DNA of 64,000 nucleotides from Zeaxanthinibacter enoshimensis (GTDB lineage Bacteria > Bacteroidota > Bacteroidia > Flavobacteriales > Flavobacteriaceae): the NCBI RefSeq assembly GCF_004362865.1, contig NZ_SNYI01000001.1, positions 682,001-746,000 on the forward strand, in the 5' to 3' direction. Positions 9,096 through 17,806 of this stretch are shown here, one piece after another. The first letter of the stretch is position 1. Each line of letters opens with the position of its first letter. The translations under genes were made by a program, and so were the position numbers. A model generated the notes under the pieces. That model made no database searches. It saw only the letters and a list, made by a program, of their open reading frames with translations, and had not been told where the DNA came from.

Positions 9096-11675
9096 ATGAA
9101 GATAAACATAACATTTGTCCTGGTTTTCACCGCGTTCCTGCTGGTGCATACCGCCTTTGCACAGACCCCCCCGGCAGATACCATGGCGGCAACCGGAGGA
9201 ATTGCTCCTGTGTCTTTTCAGTCGGCAGAAAAGAATACCAGCAATACGGATCAAAAGGAGGACAGCGAGGCCTTCCTGCGAGAAGCAAAAAAGCATAAGA
9301 TCCTTACAAGGAAATTTGATCATCTCCCCGAATATGTTAATGGATATTATATAGTAGCCGGAGTATTTGGCGAAAAAGCAAATGCCCGGAAATCGGTTCG
9401 GAACCTCAGCAAAAGAGGATTCAAGGCAGATTTTGTCTACAACCCTGCTAATAAAATGCACTATGTTTACCTGCAGCACTATGCCAGGTGGCAGGATGCC
9501 ATAGAAGCCTGCAATTCCAACCTGGACAACCGGTACGGTTCTACCACCTGGATCCTGCAGATGGCAAACCCCCAGCCAGACCGGGAAGCAATGGTACAGC
9601 AGGCCGTGGAAACCGAACAGATGGCCCTGCAGCGCGAATTAAGAGAAGTACAGGCCCCTAATACCGCCCTTACAAAGAAAATAGCCGAGGTAAAAGATCG
9701 GGAACTGAATACACCGGCCACCGTAAAGGAATCATTTATGAAGGCCAGCAGTCCTTCAGCCTATGATGATAACAGTACCTCTAAACTTCTTCAGAAAGCC
9801 GACCAGTATTTTGATAAAATGTGGTACGCAGAAGCGGCCGAACTTTATGAACTGGCCCTGGAGGACAGCGAGAACTATTCCTTTAAGACCATCGAAAGGG
9901 TCGGGGATGCTCATTATTTCAATACCAACATGGTGCGAGCCTATTATTGGTATGATATGTTGTACGATAAGTACAAAAAGGAAATGAGTACAGATAATAT
10001 TTTCAAATATGCTCATTCGCTGAAAGGAACCGGGAAATACAGCAGGGCTAAACGCCTGATGCGTTTATACAACAAAGAACTGGAGAAACAGGATGAGGAT
10101 GCCCGGAACAACATCCCCCGGGTCACCAGGGGTGAAGTGGTACTGGATAATATTCTGAAGAGTGAGACCCAGATGGAGGTTAAAAACCTTGACATCAACT
10201 CTAAATATTCCGATTTCAGCCCGATGAGATACGGCAAAGACCAATTGGTGTTTGCATCCGCTGCCGATAGTTCGTTCTTCAGTACACGGAGATACAAGTG
10301 GAACAATCAACCCTACCTGGACTTGTACGTAGCTAAAATGAATGAAGAAAGCCAGGAAGTCCGGGATGCCGTAAAGTTTGACAAGACCGTTAATACCAAA
10401 TACCACGAGGCTTCGGTCACCTTCTCCCCTGACCAGAACACCATCTATTTTACGCGTAATAACTACGGGAAGAAGCTGAAAAGAGATAAACACGGGGTAA
10501 ACCATCTAAAAATATACCGATCAATCAAAACAGAGAAGGGCTGGTCCGAAGCTGAGGCATTACCATTTACGAGTGACGATTATTCTACGGGTCACCCTGC
10601 CTTAAGCCCTGACGGGAAGCAATTGTATTTTGTATCAGATATGCCGGGAACCATAGGAGCCACAGATATTTTCGTGGTTGATGTCATGGAGGACGGCAGT
10701 TTTTCAGATCCCAGGAACCTGGGTCCCGAGATCAATACGGATCGGAAAGAAATGTTCCCTTTTATCAACGAGGACAAGCTTTATTTTTCTTCTGACGGTC
10801 ATGTGGGACTGGGCGGACTAGATATTTTCGAGGTGGCCTTCAACCAGGAAGACGGTTTTCTGGAAGTTCGGAATCTCGGCCGACCCGTAAACAGCAATAA
10901 AGACGATTTCTCCTTTATCATAGATGAGAAAACCCAAAAAGGATTCTTCGCTTCTAACCGCAGTGGGGGGAAAGGTGATGATGATATCTATTCCTTTAAG
11001 AAGCTGATCCCTGAAGAGGTCAACGAAAATGCGATTGCCGGGATCGTCACAGAGATTGTTAACGGAGAAGTTGTCCCGGAGGCCCTGGTCACTTTACTGG
11101 ATGAAAACAACAGGAAACTTAAAGAAGTAGTTACCGAAGCTGATGGTTCCTTTGTCTTTGAAGATCTTGAAGGGAACACCAAATATTCTATACAGGTAAA
11201 CAAAGAATCCTATTTTGAAAGCAAAACAGAGGTAACTACACTCGACAACGTACGTATAGACACCGCATTTGAGCTGAAGAAACTGGAAGAGTTGATCGCC
11301 GTGGAAGACGGTATCCGCAAAATTAAGATGGATATGATCTACTTTGATTTTGACAAGTTCAATATACGGCAGGATGCCTCGGAGGAATTGGACAAACTCG
11401 TCGCGATTCTTAACGAATATCCAAGTATGGTCATCAAGATCGAATCCCATACGGATTCGCGCGGACCCAGGGTCTATAACACTTACCTTTCAGACAGGAG
11501 GGCGAAATCTACCCGTGATTACCTGGTATCCCAGGGGATAGATCCCAAACGAATACAGAGCGCCATTGGATATGGCGAAGATCGCCTGCTGAACGAATGT
11601 GACGGAAGTGTACGATGCAGCAGCCAGCAACACCAGCTTAACAGGAGATCAGAGTTTATCATCGTGGATATGTAA
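9096..11675 (+). CDS. OmpA-family protein with SPOR-like, TPR, PD40 and carboxypeptidase-regulatory-like regions
   Basis: I start at the ATG at 9096 because it opens a good signal peptide (MKINITFVLVF...AFAQ); the frame is open upstream to 8886. The mature part has a SPOR-like domain (about residues 82-155, GYYIVAGVFG to TTWILQM), TPR-like helices (about 227-332), PD40/WD40-like strands (about 370-635, e.g. HPALSPDGKQLYFVSD), a carboxypeptidase-regulatory-like Ig domain (about 645-730), and a C-terminal OmpA domain (about 738-859). The OmpA domain keeps the peptidoglycan-binding pattern SHTDSRG..YN..LS..RA. The TPR-PD40-OmpA order resembles the T9SS protein PorE, but there is no lipobox and a SPOR-like domain is added. 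It probably links the T9SS machinery to peptidoglycan in the periplasm. Confidence 0.87.
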   Translation: MKINITFVLVFTAFLLVHTAFAQTPPADTMAATGGIAPVSFQSAEKNTSNTDQKEDSEAFLREAKKHKILTRKFDHLPEYVNGYYIVAGVFGEKANARKSVRNLSKRGFKADFVYNPANKMHYVYLQHYARWQDAIEACNSNLDNRYGSTTWILQMANPQPDREAMVQQAVETEQMALQRELREVQAPNTALTKKIAEVKDRELNTPATVKESFMKASSPSAYDDNSTSKLLQKADQYFDKMWYAEAAELYELALEDSENYSFKTIERVGDAHYFNTNMVRAYYWYDMLYDKYKKEMSTDNIFKYAHSLKGTGKYSRAKRLMRLYNKELEKQDEDARNNIPRVTRGEVVLDNILKSETQMEVKNLDINSKYSDFSPMRYGKDQLVFASAADSSFFSTRRYKWNNQPYLDLYVAKMNEESQEVRDAVKFDKTVNTKYHEASVTFSPDQNTIYFTRNNYGKKLKRDKHGVNHLKIYRSIKTEKGWSEAEALPFTSDDYSTGHPALSPDGKQLYFVSDMPGTIGATDIFVVDVMEDGSFSDPRNLGPEINTDRKEMFPFINEDKLYFSSDGHVGLGGLDIFEVAFNQEDGFLEVRNLGRPVNSNKDDFSFIIDEKTQKGFFASNRSGGKGDDDIYSFKKLIPEEVNENAIAGIVTEIVNGEVVPEALVTLLDENNRKLKEVVTEADGSFVFEDLEGNTKYSIQVNKESYFESKTEVTTLDNVRIDTAFELKKLEELIAVEDGIRKIKMDMIYFDFDKFNIRQDASEELDKLVAILNEYPSMVIKIESHTDSRGPRVYNTYLSDRRAKSTRDYLVSQGIDPKRIQSAIGYGEDRLLNECDGSVRCSSQQHQLNRRSEFIIVDM

Positions 11676-11705
11676 ATATTATGATTTAATTGACCAACCA
11701 ACCTA

Positions 11706-11737
11706 AACCGCCCTGGATATCCCGGGCGGTTTTTTTG
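11706..11737 (+). terminator. Rho-independent terminator after the OmpA gene
   Basis: The stem AACCGCCC / GGGCGGTT is followed by seven T, 30 nt after the stop codon at 11675. Confidence 0.92.
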
Positions 11738-11826
11738 CTTCCAGTGGTCTTCTTAGCCGTGAAAACAGGAGTAAAACAAGCTTTAACCACTTTAACTGCT
11801 TCTTTTACAACAAATTAAGCCTGGTT

Positions 11827-11835
11827 TATACTTTG
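11827..11835 (+). promoter_or_regulatory. Possible -7 box (TATACTTTG) for the small membrane protein gene
   Basis: TATACTTTG resembles TAnnTTTG with one extra base and lies 46 nt before the ATG at 11882. A weak TTTAACCAC / TTTTACAAC repeat 21 bp apart lies just upstream, but it does not keep the spacing of the four T9SS elements. Confidence 0.35.
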
Positions 11836-11881
11836 CCTGGGTCAGACGGAGTTATACTTATACCTATACGGCTTACCTTCC

Positions 11882-12049
11882 ATGAAGCAATTTGCATTTC
11901 TTAAAGAACTTTACCTCAGCGCCTTCAGGGATATAGGGAATTTCCTGGTGCGCAATTACTTTAAGCTGTTCTCCTGGTTCTGCTTCATGTTATTTGCTAT
12001 CGTATTATATGCTTTCGTCTACCGCTTACTGACGGGCTATGCCTTCTAG
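11882..12049 (+). CDS. Small membrane protein, probable DUF6747 family (55 aa)
   Basis: A 55-codon frame starts at ATG 11882. It has an amphipathic N-terminal half (KELYLSAFRDIGNFLVRNYF) and one membrane helix (about residues 29-47, LFSWFCFMLFAIVLYAFVY). The ending is TGYAF. From memory this matches a short Flavobacteriia family annotated DUF6747, which shares the NYFK.FSWFCF..FA..LYAF pattern. Function is unknown. It sits alone between the terminator at 11706-11737 and a minus-strand terminator at 12054-12077, so it must have its own promoter. Coding status rests on composition and recalled family similarity. Confidence 0.75.
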   Translation: MKQFAFLKELYLSAFRDIGNFLVRNYFKLFSWFCFMLFAIVLYAFVYRLLTGYAF

Positions 12050-12053
12050 CCAT

Positions 12054-12077
12054 AAAAAAACGCCCCTGCCGGGACGT
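12054..12077 (-). terminator. Rho-independent terminator of the minus-strand DUF4837 operon
   Basis: Read on the minus strand, AACG-CCC pairs with GGG-CGTT around a short loop and is followed by seven T. It lies 64 nt beyond the DUF4837 stop. Confidence 0.8.
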
Positions 12078-12140
12078 TGTATGTTTCTGGTGAAATATGT
12101 CGTGACCTTTATGATAACAGCTTAAAAGCCTTCCTGAGGC

Positions 12141-13145
12141 TTACGGAGCGGGCTCCGTTTTGGGTTTATTGAATTCCAGTGTCTTCAGGATAGCTTCCAG
12201 TTCAAACATATAATCTCTTTTATTGGTAGAAGGGGCAAAGGTGAACCCTTCGAGCACAATTTTCCTGTCGTTCTCCGGGTCATCCACTATATAGGTCAGG
12301 AATGGGCCGGCCATTGGGTAATTCTCTATCTCCCAGATTCCTCTGACTTCCAGGGCGTCCCTACCTGATATCTGGGTAGTAAAGACATAAGGTGCAAAAG
12401 CCTTCTCTGTAGAGAGATACGTGGTCTTGCCGGGAATGTCTGGTCCGGGCACGTACATTTTGCCGATAGAATCGCGCATCTTTACAATATCCTTTACCAG
12501 GGTGGTATCATTGTCAAAGTGGTCAGCCGGCATAGTGTAGGCCAGGATATTCATGGTTCCTTTTTGTATCTCCCGGTCTATCCACACAAAATTCTCCTCT
12601 TCTTTGCCCACCTTGTAAATAAGCGGCAAGTCCAGGCTGACCCCGAATTTGTCCTGTAATACAGTACTTTTATTTAAAGACCGTCTGAACCGGTTTTGTG
12701 TTTCTTCAATCTCCTGTTGCTTGAAAGCGGCGACCAGGGTCCCGGCTTCCTCTTTTAAATTTTCTATCAACTGGTCTTTAGTGGGTGCTTTCACCACGGC
12801 TACGATCTGCGGCCGAGCATAGACATCCTTCTTATAGTGTGCCACATCAGCACTGTCTATACTCACAAAAAGTACAGCCCTCCTGTGCCGGGTGGTACCC
12901 GTGAATACACGCTGGGGCATGTGTTCTATATTAAAAACAGGTTCTTCCCAGGTAAGTCCGATCGCAGGGGCAGCAAAAATTGCGCGGACACTGTCTCCCA
13001 CCGCACTTTCCCATAAGTGGTTCTCCATCACCACGGAAAGGGAGTTGATAGATCCAAGGGATGCAGGTTTATAGGTCTTCTTTTTTTTCTCTTCGCAGGC
13101 GGTAAATAAAATAAGTAAAGCTAATAGTGTTCCCAGGTATCTCAT
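12141..13145 (-). CDS. DUF4837 family lipoprotein
   Basis: A 334-residue protein with a lipoprotein signal (LLALLILFTAC, lipidated Cys at residue 17) and a lysine-rich stretch directly after the Cys. The rest looks like a soluble periplasmic or outer-membrane-anchored domain, matching DUF4837 as I know it from Flavobacteriia (for example VFTGTTRHRRAVLFVS and ALEVRGIWEIENYPMAGPF). Function is not established. The gene follows the lytic transglycosylase by 13 bp and is probably in the same transcript, which hints at an envelope role. The terminator at 12054-12077 closes the unit. Confidence 0.85.
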   Translation of the reverse strand: MRYLGTLLALLILFTACEEKKKKTYKPASLGSINSLSVVMENHLWESAVGDSVRAIFAAPAIGLTWEEPVFNIEHMPQRVFTGTTRHRRAVLFVSIDSADVAHYKKDVYARPQIVAVVKAPTKDQLIENLKEEAGTLVAAFKQQEIEETQNRFRRSLNKSTVLQDKFGVSLDLPLIYKVGKEEENFVWIDREIQKGTMNILAYTMPADHFDNDTTLVKDIVKMRDSIGKMYVPGPDIPGKTTYLSTEKAFAPYVFTTQISGRDALEVRGIWEIENYPMAGPFLTYIVDDPENDRKIVLEGFTFAPSTNKRDYMFELEAILKTLEFNKPKTEPAP

Positions 13146-13158
13146 CGTTGGTTTGTGT

Positions 13159-14763
13159 TTAAGAAGAACATTCGCATAATTTCAATCGGGTACCGGGAAT
13201 CAGGTTATTACTGCTGAGACGGTTCCACTTTTTAAGGTTATCAATAGTTATGCCAGGATATTTCTTCGAGATGGTCCATAGAGAGTCCCCTTTCTGCACC
13301 ACGTGAGTCTTGGCATTGCTGGTGGAAGCGGAGTTGTTCGATGCTGTCGGGGTAGCGGTAGTTACCGGTTTCCTGGGATATATGGTCAGTCTTTGCCCCA
13401 CCCTGATATTATTGCTCCGCAAGCCATTCCATCGCTTTATCTGGCTGACGCCAACGCCGTACCTCTCTGCTATCCTGCCGAGGTAATCCCCGCTCCGGAC
13501 CTTATACCTGATCCGCTCTTCTGCCTGTACCAGCTGGGGTAATGGTTTTTCCCGCTGGGCCAGTTCTTTTTCCACATGGGCATAGATGGCGGGTTCATTG
13601 TTGACGAATTTACCAACAGCCCATTTGGGAAGGCGAAGTACGTGGGTCTTGCCTTCGATCTTCGGAATAATATTCAGTTTGTAGGAAGGGTTGAGGGTTT
13701 TCAGGTCCTCCTGGCTGACCCCGACCAGTTCTGATATCTGGTCAAAAGTGATCATTTGCTTTACGTGAACGGTATCGGTCTCGAAATAAGGCCGGTCTGC
13801 TTTCTTGATCTGTAACTTATGTTCGTCTGCGTATTCAAAAATATACATGGTCGCTAAAAAGGCCGGCACATAACCCGCTGTCTCCCTGGGGAGATGGGAT
13901 CTCAGGTTCCAGTAATTCTTTTGTCCTCCTGATCGGCGAATCGCCTTGTTTACATTGCCCGGGCCCGAATTATACGCTGCAAGGGCCAGGTCCCAGTCTC
14001 CAAAAATGTCGTACAGCTTTGAAAGGTACTGGCAGGCAGCTTCCGTTGATTGTATAGGGTCACTGCGTTCATCCACGTAACTGCTGACATCCAGGTCGTA
14101 CATTTTCCCTGTACCGTACATGAACTGCCATAACCCCGTAGCCCCCACCCTGGATTTAGCCCGCGGGTTAAGTGCAGATTCTATAATAGCCAGGTATTTT
14201 ATCTCCAGGGGGATGTTATATTTATCAAGTGCCTGTTCAAACATCGGGAAATAGAACTGGCTGCTGGTAAGCATTCTCTCCATCAGGCCGCGCTTTCGGA
14301 GCAGGAAAGAATTGATGACATTTTCAAGGGACGGATTGTACTCCACATTAAAAGGAGTCTTCTCGTTCAGTCTTGCCAGACGTTCCTTGAGCGTTTCCGT
14401 ATCCACTGCCTTATAGGCCGGGTCCAGGGTATCCAGGTTGATCACCGTCTCCTGTATCTCGTTATAATAAGAGGCATTCTCACTCAATTCCTTTAGCCAG
14501 AGACTGTCGTATTTCGCTGCTTCTGCATGGTCTTCCAGAAGGTATCCCTTTTTCCCGCTGGTTCCCATGACACCTTCCTCCCCGGGCAGCACTACTTTTT
14601 TTAACACCAGCTGTTCTACTTCAGCTTCTGCTATAGCAATACTATCAGTCAGCCTTTCCTTTTCTGCTTCTTCCTCCTTATTGTTGTCGCTTTGTTGGGC
14701 GAAAACTGGGAAAGCCAGCAGCAGCAAGGCTGTACTCCATCGGATATTGAGATTTGTAGTCAT
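13159..14763 (-). CDS. LysM-containing lytic transglycosylase (MltD-like)
   Basis: A 534-residue protein with a signal peptide ending FAQQ. It has an acidic linker region, then a lytic transglycosylase (SLT/GH23) domain at about residues 170-330. The catalytic Glu is E195 in AIIESALNPRAKS, and the GATGLWQFM and AAYNSGPGNV motifs are present. Two LysM domains follow, at about 418-461 (YKVRSGDYLGRIAERYGV) and 483-531 (VVQKGDSLWTISKKY). It should cleave peptidoglycan glycan strands to 1,6-anhydro products in the periplasm. It is upstream of the DUF4837 gene (13 bp) and downstream of pgk; the 114-bp gap from pgk shows no clear terminator or consensus -7 box. Confidence 0.94.
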   Translation of the reverse strand: MTTNLNIRWSTALLLLAFPVFAQQSDNNKEEEAEKERLTDSIAIAEAEVEQLVLKKVVLPGEEGVMGTSGKKGYLLEDHAEAAKYDSLWLKELSENASYYNEIQETVINLDTLDPAYKAVDTETLKERLARLNEKTPFNVEYNPSLENVINSFLLRKRGLMERMLTSSQFYFPMFEQALDKYNIPLEIKYLAIIESALNPRAKSRVGATGLWQFMYGTGKMYDLDVSSYVDERSDPIQSTEAACQYLSKLYDIFGDWDLALAAYNSGPGNVNKAIRRSGGQKNYWNLRSHLPRETAGYVPAFLATMYIFEYADEHKLQIKKADRPYFETDTVHVKQMITFDQISELVGVSQEDLKTLNPSYKLNIIPKIEGKTHVLRLPKWAVGKFVNNEPAIYAHVEKELAQREKPLPQLVQAEERIRYKVRSGDYLGRIAERYGVGVSQIKRWNGLRSNNIRVGQRLTIYPRKPVTTATPTASNNSASTSNAKTHVVQKGDSLWTISKKYPGITIDNLKKWNRLSSNNLIPGTRLKLCECSS

Positions 14764-14877
14764 AGGTTTTTTCTTTGATTCAGAGCGGATTACGAAAATC
14801 GGTTTTTTTCCCGAAATTCTGAAATTTCTGCAGCAACAGGGATTAAGTAACAGTCTTACAGTTGATAACGCGGGGGT

Positions 14878-16068
14878 TTAGTCCGTTATTGCGGCTATCC
14901 CGGGAAGTGTTTTCCCTTCCAGGCTTTCGAGCATTGCTCCCCCGCCCGTAGACACGTAGCTCACCTTATCCTCGAACCCGAACTGCTTCACTGCAGCAAC
15001 AGAATCGCCACCGCCCACGAGCGAAAAAGCACCGGCTTTAGTAGCTTCATCGATCTGGTTACCCACGGCAATAGTTCCTTTGGCAAAATTGGGCATTTCA
15101 AAAACTCCCACAGGCCCGTTCCAGAGGATCGTTCTCGATTTCAGGATGACCTCCTTAAATCGTTCCAGGGTTTCCGGCCCGGCATCCAGTCCTTGCCATC
15201 CTTCGGGAATCTCATCCACGGATACCACTTTTGTATTGGCATTGTTATTAAAATCATCGGCAGCCACGACGTCTACAGGAAGATGTACTTCCACTCCCTT
15301 GGATTTTGCTTTCTCAAGAATTTCCAGGGCCAGTTCCTGTTTATCATCTTCACAAATAGAATCCCCTACTTTACCGCCACGCGCCTTTACGAAGGTGTAG
15401 GTCATTCCCCCGCCAATGATCAGGTGATCTATTTTATCCAGTATGTTCTCTATGATGGTGATCTTGGATGAAACTTTTGCCCCGCCCAGTACCGCGGTAA
15501 CGGGCTTTTCCCCGGTCTCCATTACTTTCTTGATGGCGGCGATCTCTTTGGCCATCAGGTAACCAAAACATTTGGAGCCCTCAAAATACCGGGCAATAAT
15601 GGTGGTAGAAGCATGCGCCCTGTGTGCAGTTCCGAAAGCATCGTTGACGTAGATATCCCCGAGTTCAGACAACTCTTTGGCAAAACCTGCATCGCCCGCT
15701 TCTTCTTCTGCGTGGAACCGCAGGTTTTCCAACAGCAGTATCTCCCCGCTTTTAAGTGCCTGGGCGGCTGCCTTAGCTTCCTCCCCGATACAGTCGGCCA
15801 CAAAATTAACCTTGACCCCCAGGATCTCCGAGGCTTTATCCACCAGGTGTTTTAAAGACATATCCGGGTCAGATTTTCCTTTCGGCCTGCCGAGATGACT
15901 CATCAGGATCGCGCTCCCCCCATCTTCTAAGATCTTCAGGATTGTAGGCCGGGCCGCCTCTATCCTGTTGGTGTCCGTTACTTCAAATTTCTCATTAAGA
16001 GGTACATTAAAATCTACCCTTACAAGAGCTTTCTTTCCGTCAAAGTTAAAATCATCTATAGTTGTCAT
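14878..16068 (-). CDS. pgk: Phosphoglycerate kinase
   Basis: A full-length 396-residue enzyme. N-terminal motifs are [11 protein letters not shown] and SHLGRPKGK, the hinge region includes [12 protein letters not shown], and the C-terminal nucleotide-binding loop is [13 protein letters not shown]. It catalyses 1,3-bisphosphoglycerate + ADP to 3-phosphoglycerate + ATP in glycolysis. A perfect -7 box lies upstream (minus strand, 16093-16100), 24 nt before the ATG, and the gene is divergent from holB. Confidence 0.98.
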   Translation of the reverse strand: MTTIDDFNFDGKKALVRVDFNVPLNEKFEVTDTNRIEAARPTILKILEDGGSAILMSHLGRPKGKSDPDMSLKHLVDKASEILGVKVNFVADCIGEEAKAAAQALKSGEILLLENLRFHAEEEAGDAGFAKELSELGDIYVNDAFGTAHRAHASTTIIARYFEGSKCFGYLMAKEIAAIKKVMETGEKPVTAVLGGAKVSSKITIIENILDKIDHLIIGGGMTYTFVKARGGKVGDSICEDDKQELALEILEKAKSKGVEVHLPVDVVAADDFNNNANTKVVSVDEIPEGWQGLDAGPETLERFKEVILKSRTILWNGPVGVFEMPNFAKGTIAVGNQIDEATKAGAFSLVGGGDSVAAVKQFGFEDKVSYVSTGGGAMLESLEGKTLPGIAAITD

Positions 16069-16092
16069 CGCGGTTTATTTTTATAGGAAAAA

Positions 16093-16100
16093 CAAATGTA
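16093..16100 (-). promoter_or_regulatory. -7 promoter box TACATTTG for pgk
   Basis: The minus strand reads TACATTTG, an exact TAnnTTTG match ending 24 nt before the pgk ATG, giving a leader of roughly 18 nt. Confidence 0.65.
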
Positions 16101-16168
16101 AAGATTTATGCGGGCTACATGAAGTACCGCCAGTATTTATTTGGTATGCAGAAAATATCAAATACCCT

Positions 16169-16176
16169 ATCTTTGG
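16169..16176 (+). promoter_or_regulatory. -7 promoter box TATCTTTG for holB
   Basis: An exact TAnnTTTG match that ends 5 nt before the ATG at 16182, so the predicted mRNA is leaderless or nearly so. A TTTG at 16140-16143 is 25 nt upstream, slightly far for a -33 element. Confidence 0.6.
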
Positions 16177-16181
16177 CCTCT

Positions 16182-17327
16182 ATGAAGTTTAAGGAGGTCC
16201 TGGGATTAACTCATATTAAAAGTCACCTTACCGCCAGTGCAGACGCAGGCAGAATTCCACATGCCCAGTTGCTGGTTGGCCCGGAGGGAAGCGGGACCCT
16301 GCCTATAGCCCTGGCTTATGCACAGTATTTACTTTGCGGCAACACAGGCGGCGAAAATGAGCCGGACTTCTCACCCTGCAACAGCAAATGCAGTAACCTC
16401 ACCCATCCCGATCTGCACTTTGCATTCCCGGTGGCAAAAAGAGATAAGGATCACCCGGTCAGCAGTCATTTTTTACCGGAATGGCGACAATTCCTGAAAG
16501 AACAACCTTACGGCAATCTTTTCGACTGGTACCGCATGATTGGTATTGAGAAAAAACAGGGAAGGATTGGGGTGGATGAAGCCCAGGATATCGTTAAGAA
16601 ATTATCCCTGAAATCCTATGAAGGAGGTTATAAGGTAATGATCATCTGGATGGCTGAGGCAATGAATACCGAAGCCTCTAACAAACTATTAAAACTGATC
16701 GAGGAACCTCCCGCAAAAACTGTCTTCATTTTTATTACCGAAGACGAGTCACAGTTGTTGCAAACCATTCGTTCGCGTTGCCAGATCATCCATTTTCCGC
16801 CCCTGGCGGAAGAAGTGATCGCCGATGCCCTGGTGGCCAACGGTTTGGAAAGGCAAGAGGCTTTGAGGCTTGCCCATGAATCCAATGGTAATTACAACAA
16901 GGCGCTGGACCTGATGAACCATGATTCTGAAGACCTGGTGTTTGAGAAGTGGTTTATACAGTGGGTGCGTTCTGCCTTTAAGGCCAAGGGTAATAAGGCT
17001 GCGATTCACGACCTGATCATGTGGAGCGAAGAAGTTGCCCGTACCGGGCGGGAAACTCAGAAGAATTTCCTCCGCTACTGTTTAACGGTTATCCGCCAGG
17101 CCATGCTGTTGAATTACAATGTGGCCCCCCTGGCCTACCTTCGGATGCATTCGGAAGATTTTAAACTTGAGAAATTTGCGCCTTTCGTACACGAGAATAA
17201 CGTGGAAGCCCTGGTCAGTGAACTGGAAGATGCCATGTACCATATTGAGCGCAACGGGAATCCGAAAATCATTTTTACAGACCTGTCTATAAAACTCACA
17301 CGGCTATTACATAACAAAGCCGCCTAA
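16182..17327 (+). CDS. holB: DNA polymerase III subunit delta' (clamp loader)
   Basis: I start at the ATG at 16182 (MKFKEVLGLTHIKSHL), which fits the usual family N-terminus and the promoter; an in-frame extension back to 16062 overlaps pgk. The 381-residue product has an AAA+ fold with a degenerate P-loop (GPEGSGTL, no Lys), as expected for the non-hydrolysing delta' subunit. It also has a Cys-rich segment with HPDLHF (CGN...CNSKCSNLTHPD), the EEPP and TEDESQLLQTIRSRC region with the conserved SRC motif, and a C-terminal helical collar. It loads the sliding clamp at the replisome. The DoxX-like gene follows after 10 bp. Confidence 0.92.
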   Translation: MKFKEVLGLTHIKSHLTASADAGRIPHAQLLVGPEGSGTLPIALAYAQYLLCGNTGGENEPDFSPCNSKCSNLTHPDLHFAFPVAKRDKDHPVSSHFLPEWRQFLKEQPYGNLFDWYRMIGIEKKQGRIGVDEAQDIVKKLSLKSYEGGYKVMIIWMAEAMNTEASNKLLKLIEEPPAKTVFIFITEDESQLLQTIRSRCQIIHFPPLAEEVIADALVANGLERQEALRLAHESNGNYNKALDLMNHDSEDLVFEKWFIQWVRSAFKAKGNKAAIHDLIMWSEEVARTGRETQKNFLRYCLTVIRQAMLLNYNVAPLAYLRMHSEDFKLEKFAPFVHENNVEALVSELEDAMYHIERNGNPKIIFTDLSIKLTRLLHNKAA

Positions 17328-17337
17328 ACTCTAAACC

Positions 17338-17739
17338 ATGAATCCATTTTTGACGTATCCTACGGAATTACTCATTTTAGTCTTCCTGATCATTACCTTT
17401 TTGCAAAGCGCTATTGATAAGGTAATAGACTGGTCAGGAAACCTGGGGTGGCTAAAAGGTCATTTTGAAGAAACACCCCTGGCGAAAATGGTGCCGGCAC
17501 TTTTAATGACCGTTTTGATTACCGAAATGGCGGCCGGAATATTTTGTGCACTGGGCATTTACCAGCTGGTAGGGGAAGGAGAAAAAACCATGGCTCTTTA
17601 TGGTGCTGTACTTTCCTGTATAGCCCTGCTGATGCTCTTATTTGGTCAGAGACTGGCCAAGGATTACGAGGGAGCAAAGACCATCGCGGTATATTTTATC
17701 CCTGCAGTATTCCTGGTTTACCTGCTGCAGCCATTGTAG
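17338..17739 (+). CDS. DoxX-like four-helix membrane protein
   Basis: A 133-residue hydrophobic protein with four predicted membrane helices, near residues 8-25, 51-75, 83-103 and 112-131. Size and layout fit the DoxX/DoxD-like superfamily, including FLIITFLQSAIDK in helix 1. Members are found in diverse redox contexts and the role here cannot be told. It lies 10 bp after holB and ends before a bidirectional terminator, so it is likely in the holB transcript. Confidence 0.75.
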   Translation: MNPFLTYPTELLILVFLIITFLQSAIDKVIDWSGNLGWLKGHFEETPLAKMVPALLMTVLITEMAAGIFCALGIYQLVGEGEKTMALYGAVLSCIALLMLLFGQRLAKDYEGAKTIAVYFIPAVFLVYLLQPL

Positions 17740-17762
17740 TTCGTTAAGCATAAGACATAAAA

Positions 17763-17786
17763 AAAAGGGCCTCCAGGGGCCCTTTT
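17763..17786. terminator. Bidirectional Rho-independent terminator
   Basis: The stem AAAAGGGCC / GGCCCTTTT has a short loop, with A before and T after it. It sits between the convergent DoxX-like gene (plus) and the OmpH-like gene (minus) and can serve both. Confidence 0.9.
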
Positions 17787-17806
17787 CTGTTTTCGTCTAT
17801 AGAAGA

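Noticed and set aside
11783-11835. A fifth candidate direct-repeat element before the DUF6747-like gene
   Set aside because: TTTAACCAC and TTTTACAAC are 21 bp apart, but each differs from TTCACAACA at several bases and the -7-like box is about 24 bp after the second copy instead of 37. Kept out of the motif set.
16062-16181. N-terminal extension of holB overlapping pgk
   Set aside because: It crosses the divergent pgk promoter region and has no similarity to the DnaX/HolB N-terminus, which begins at MKFKEVLG.
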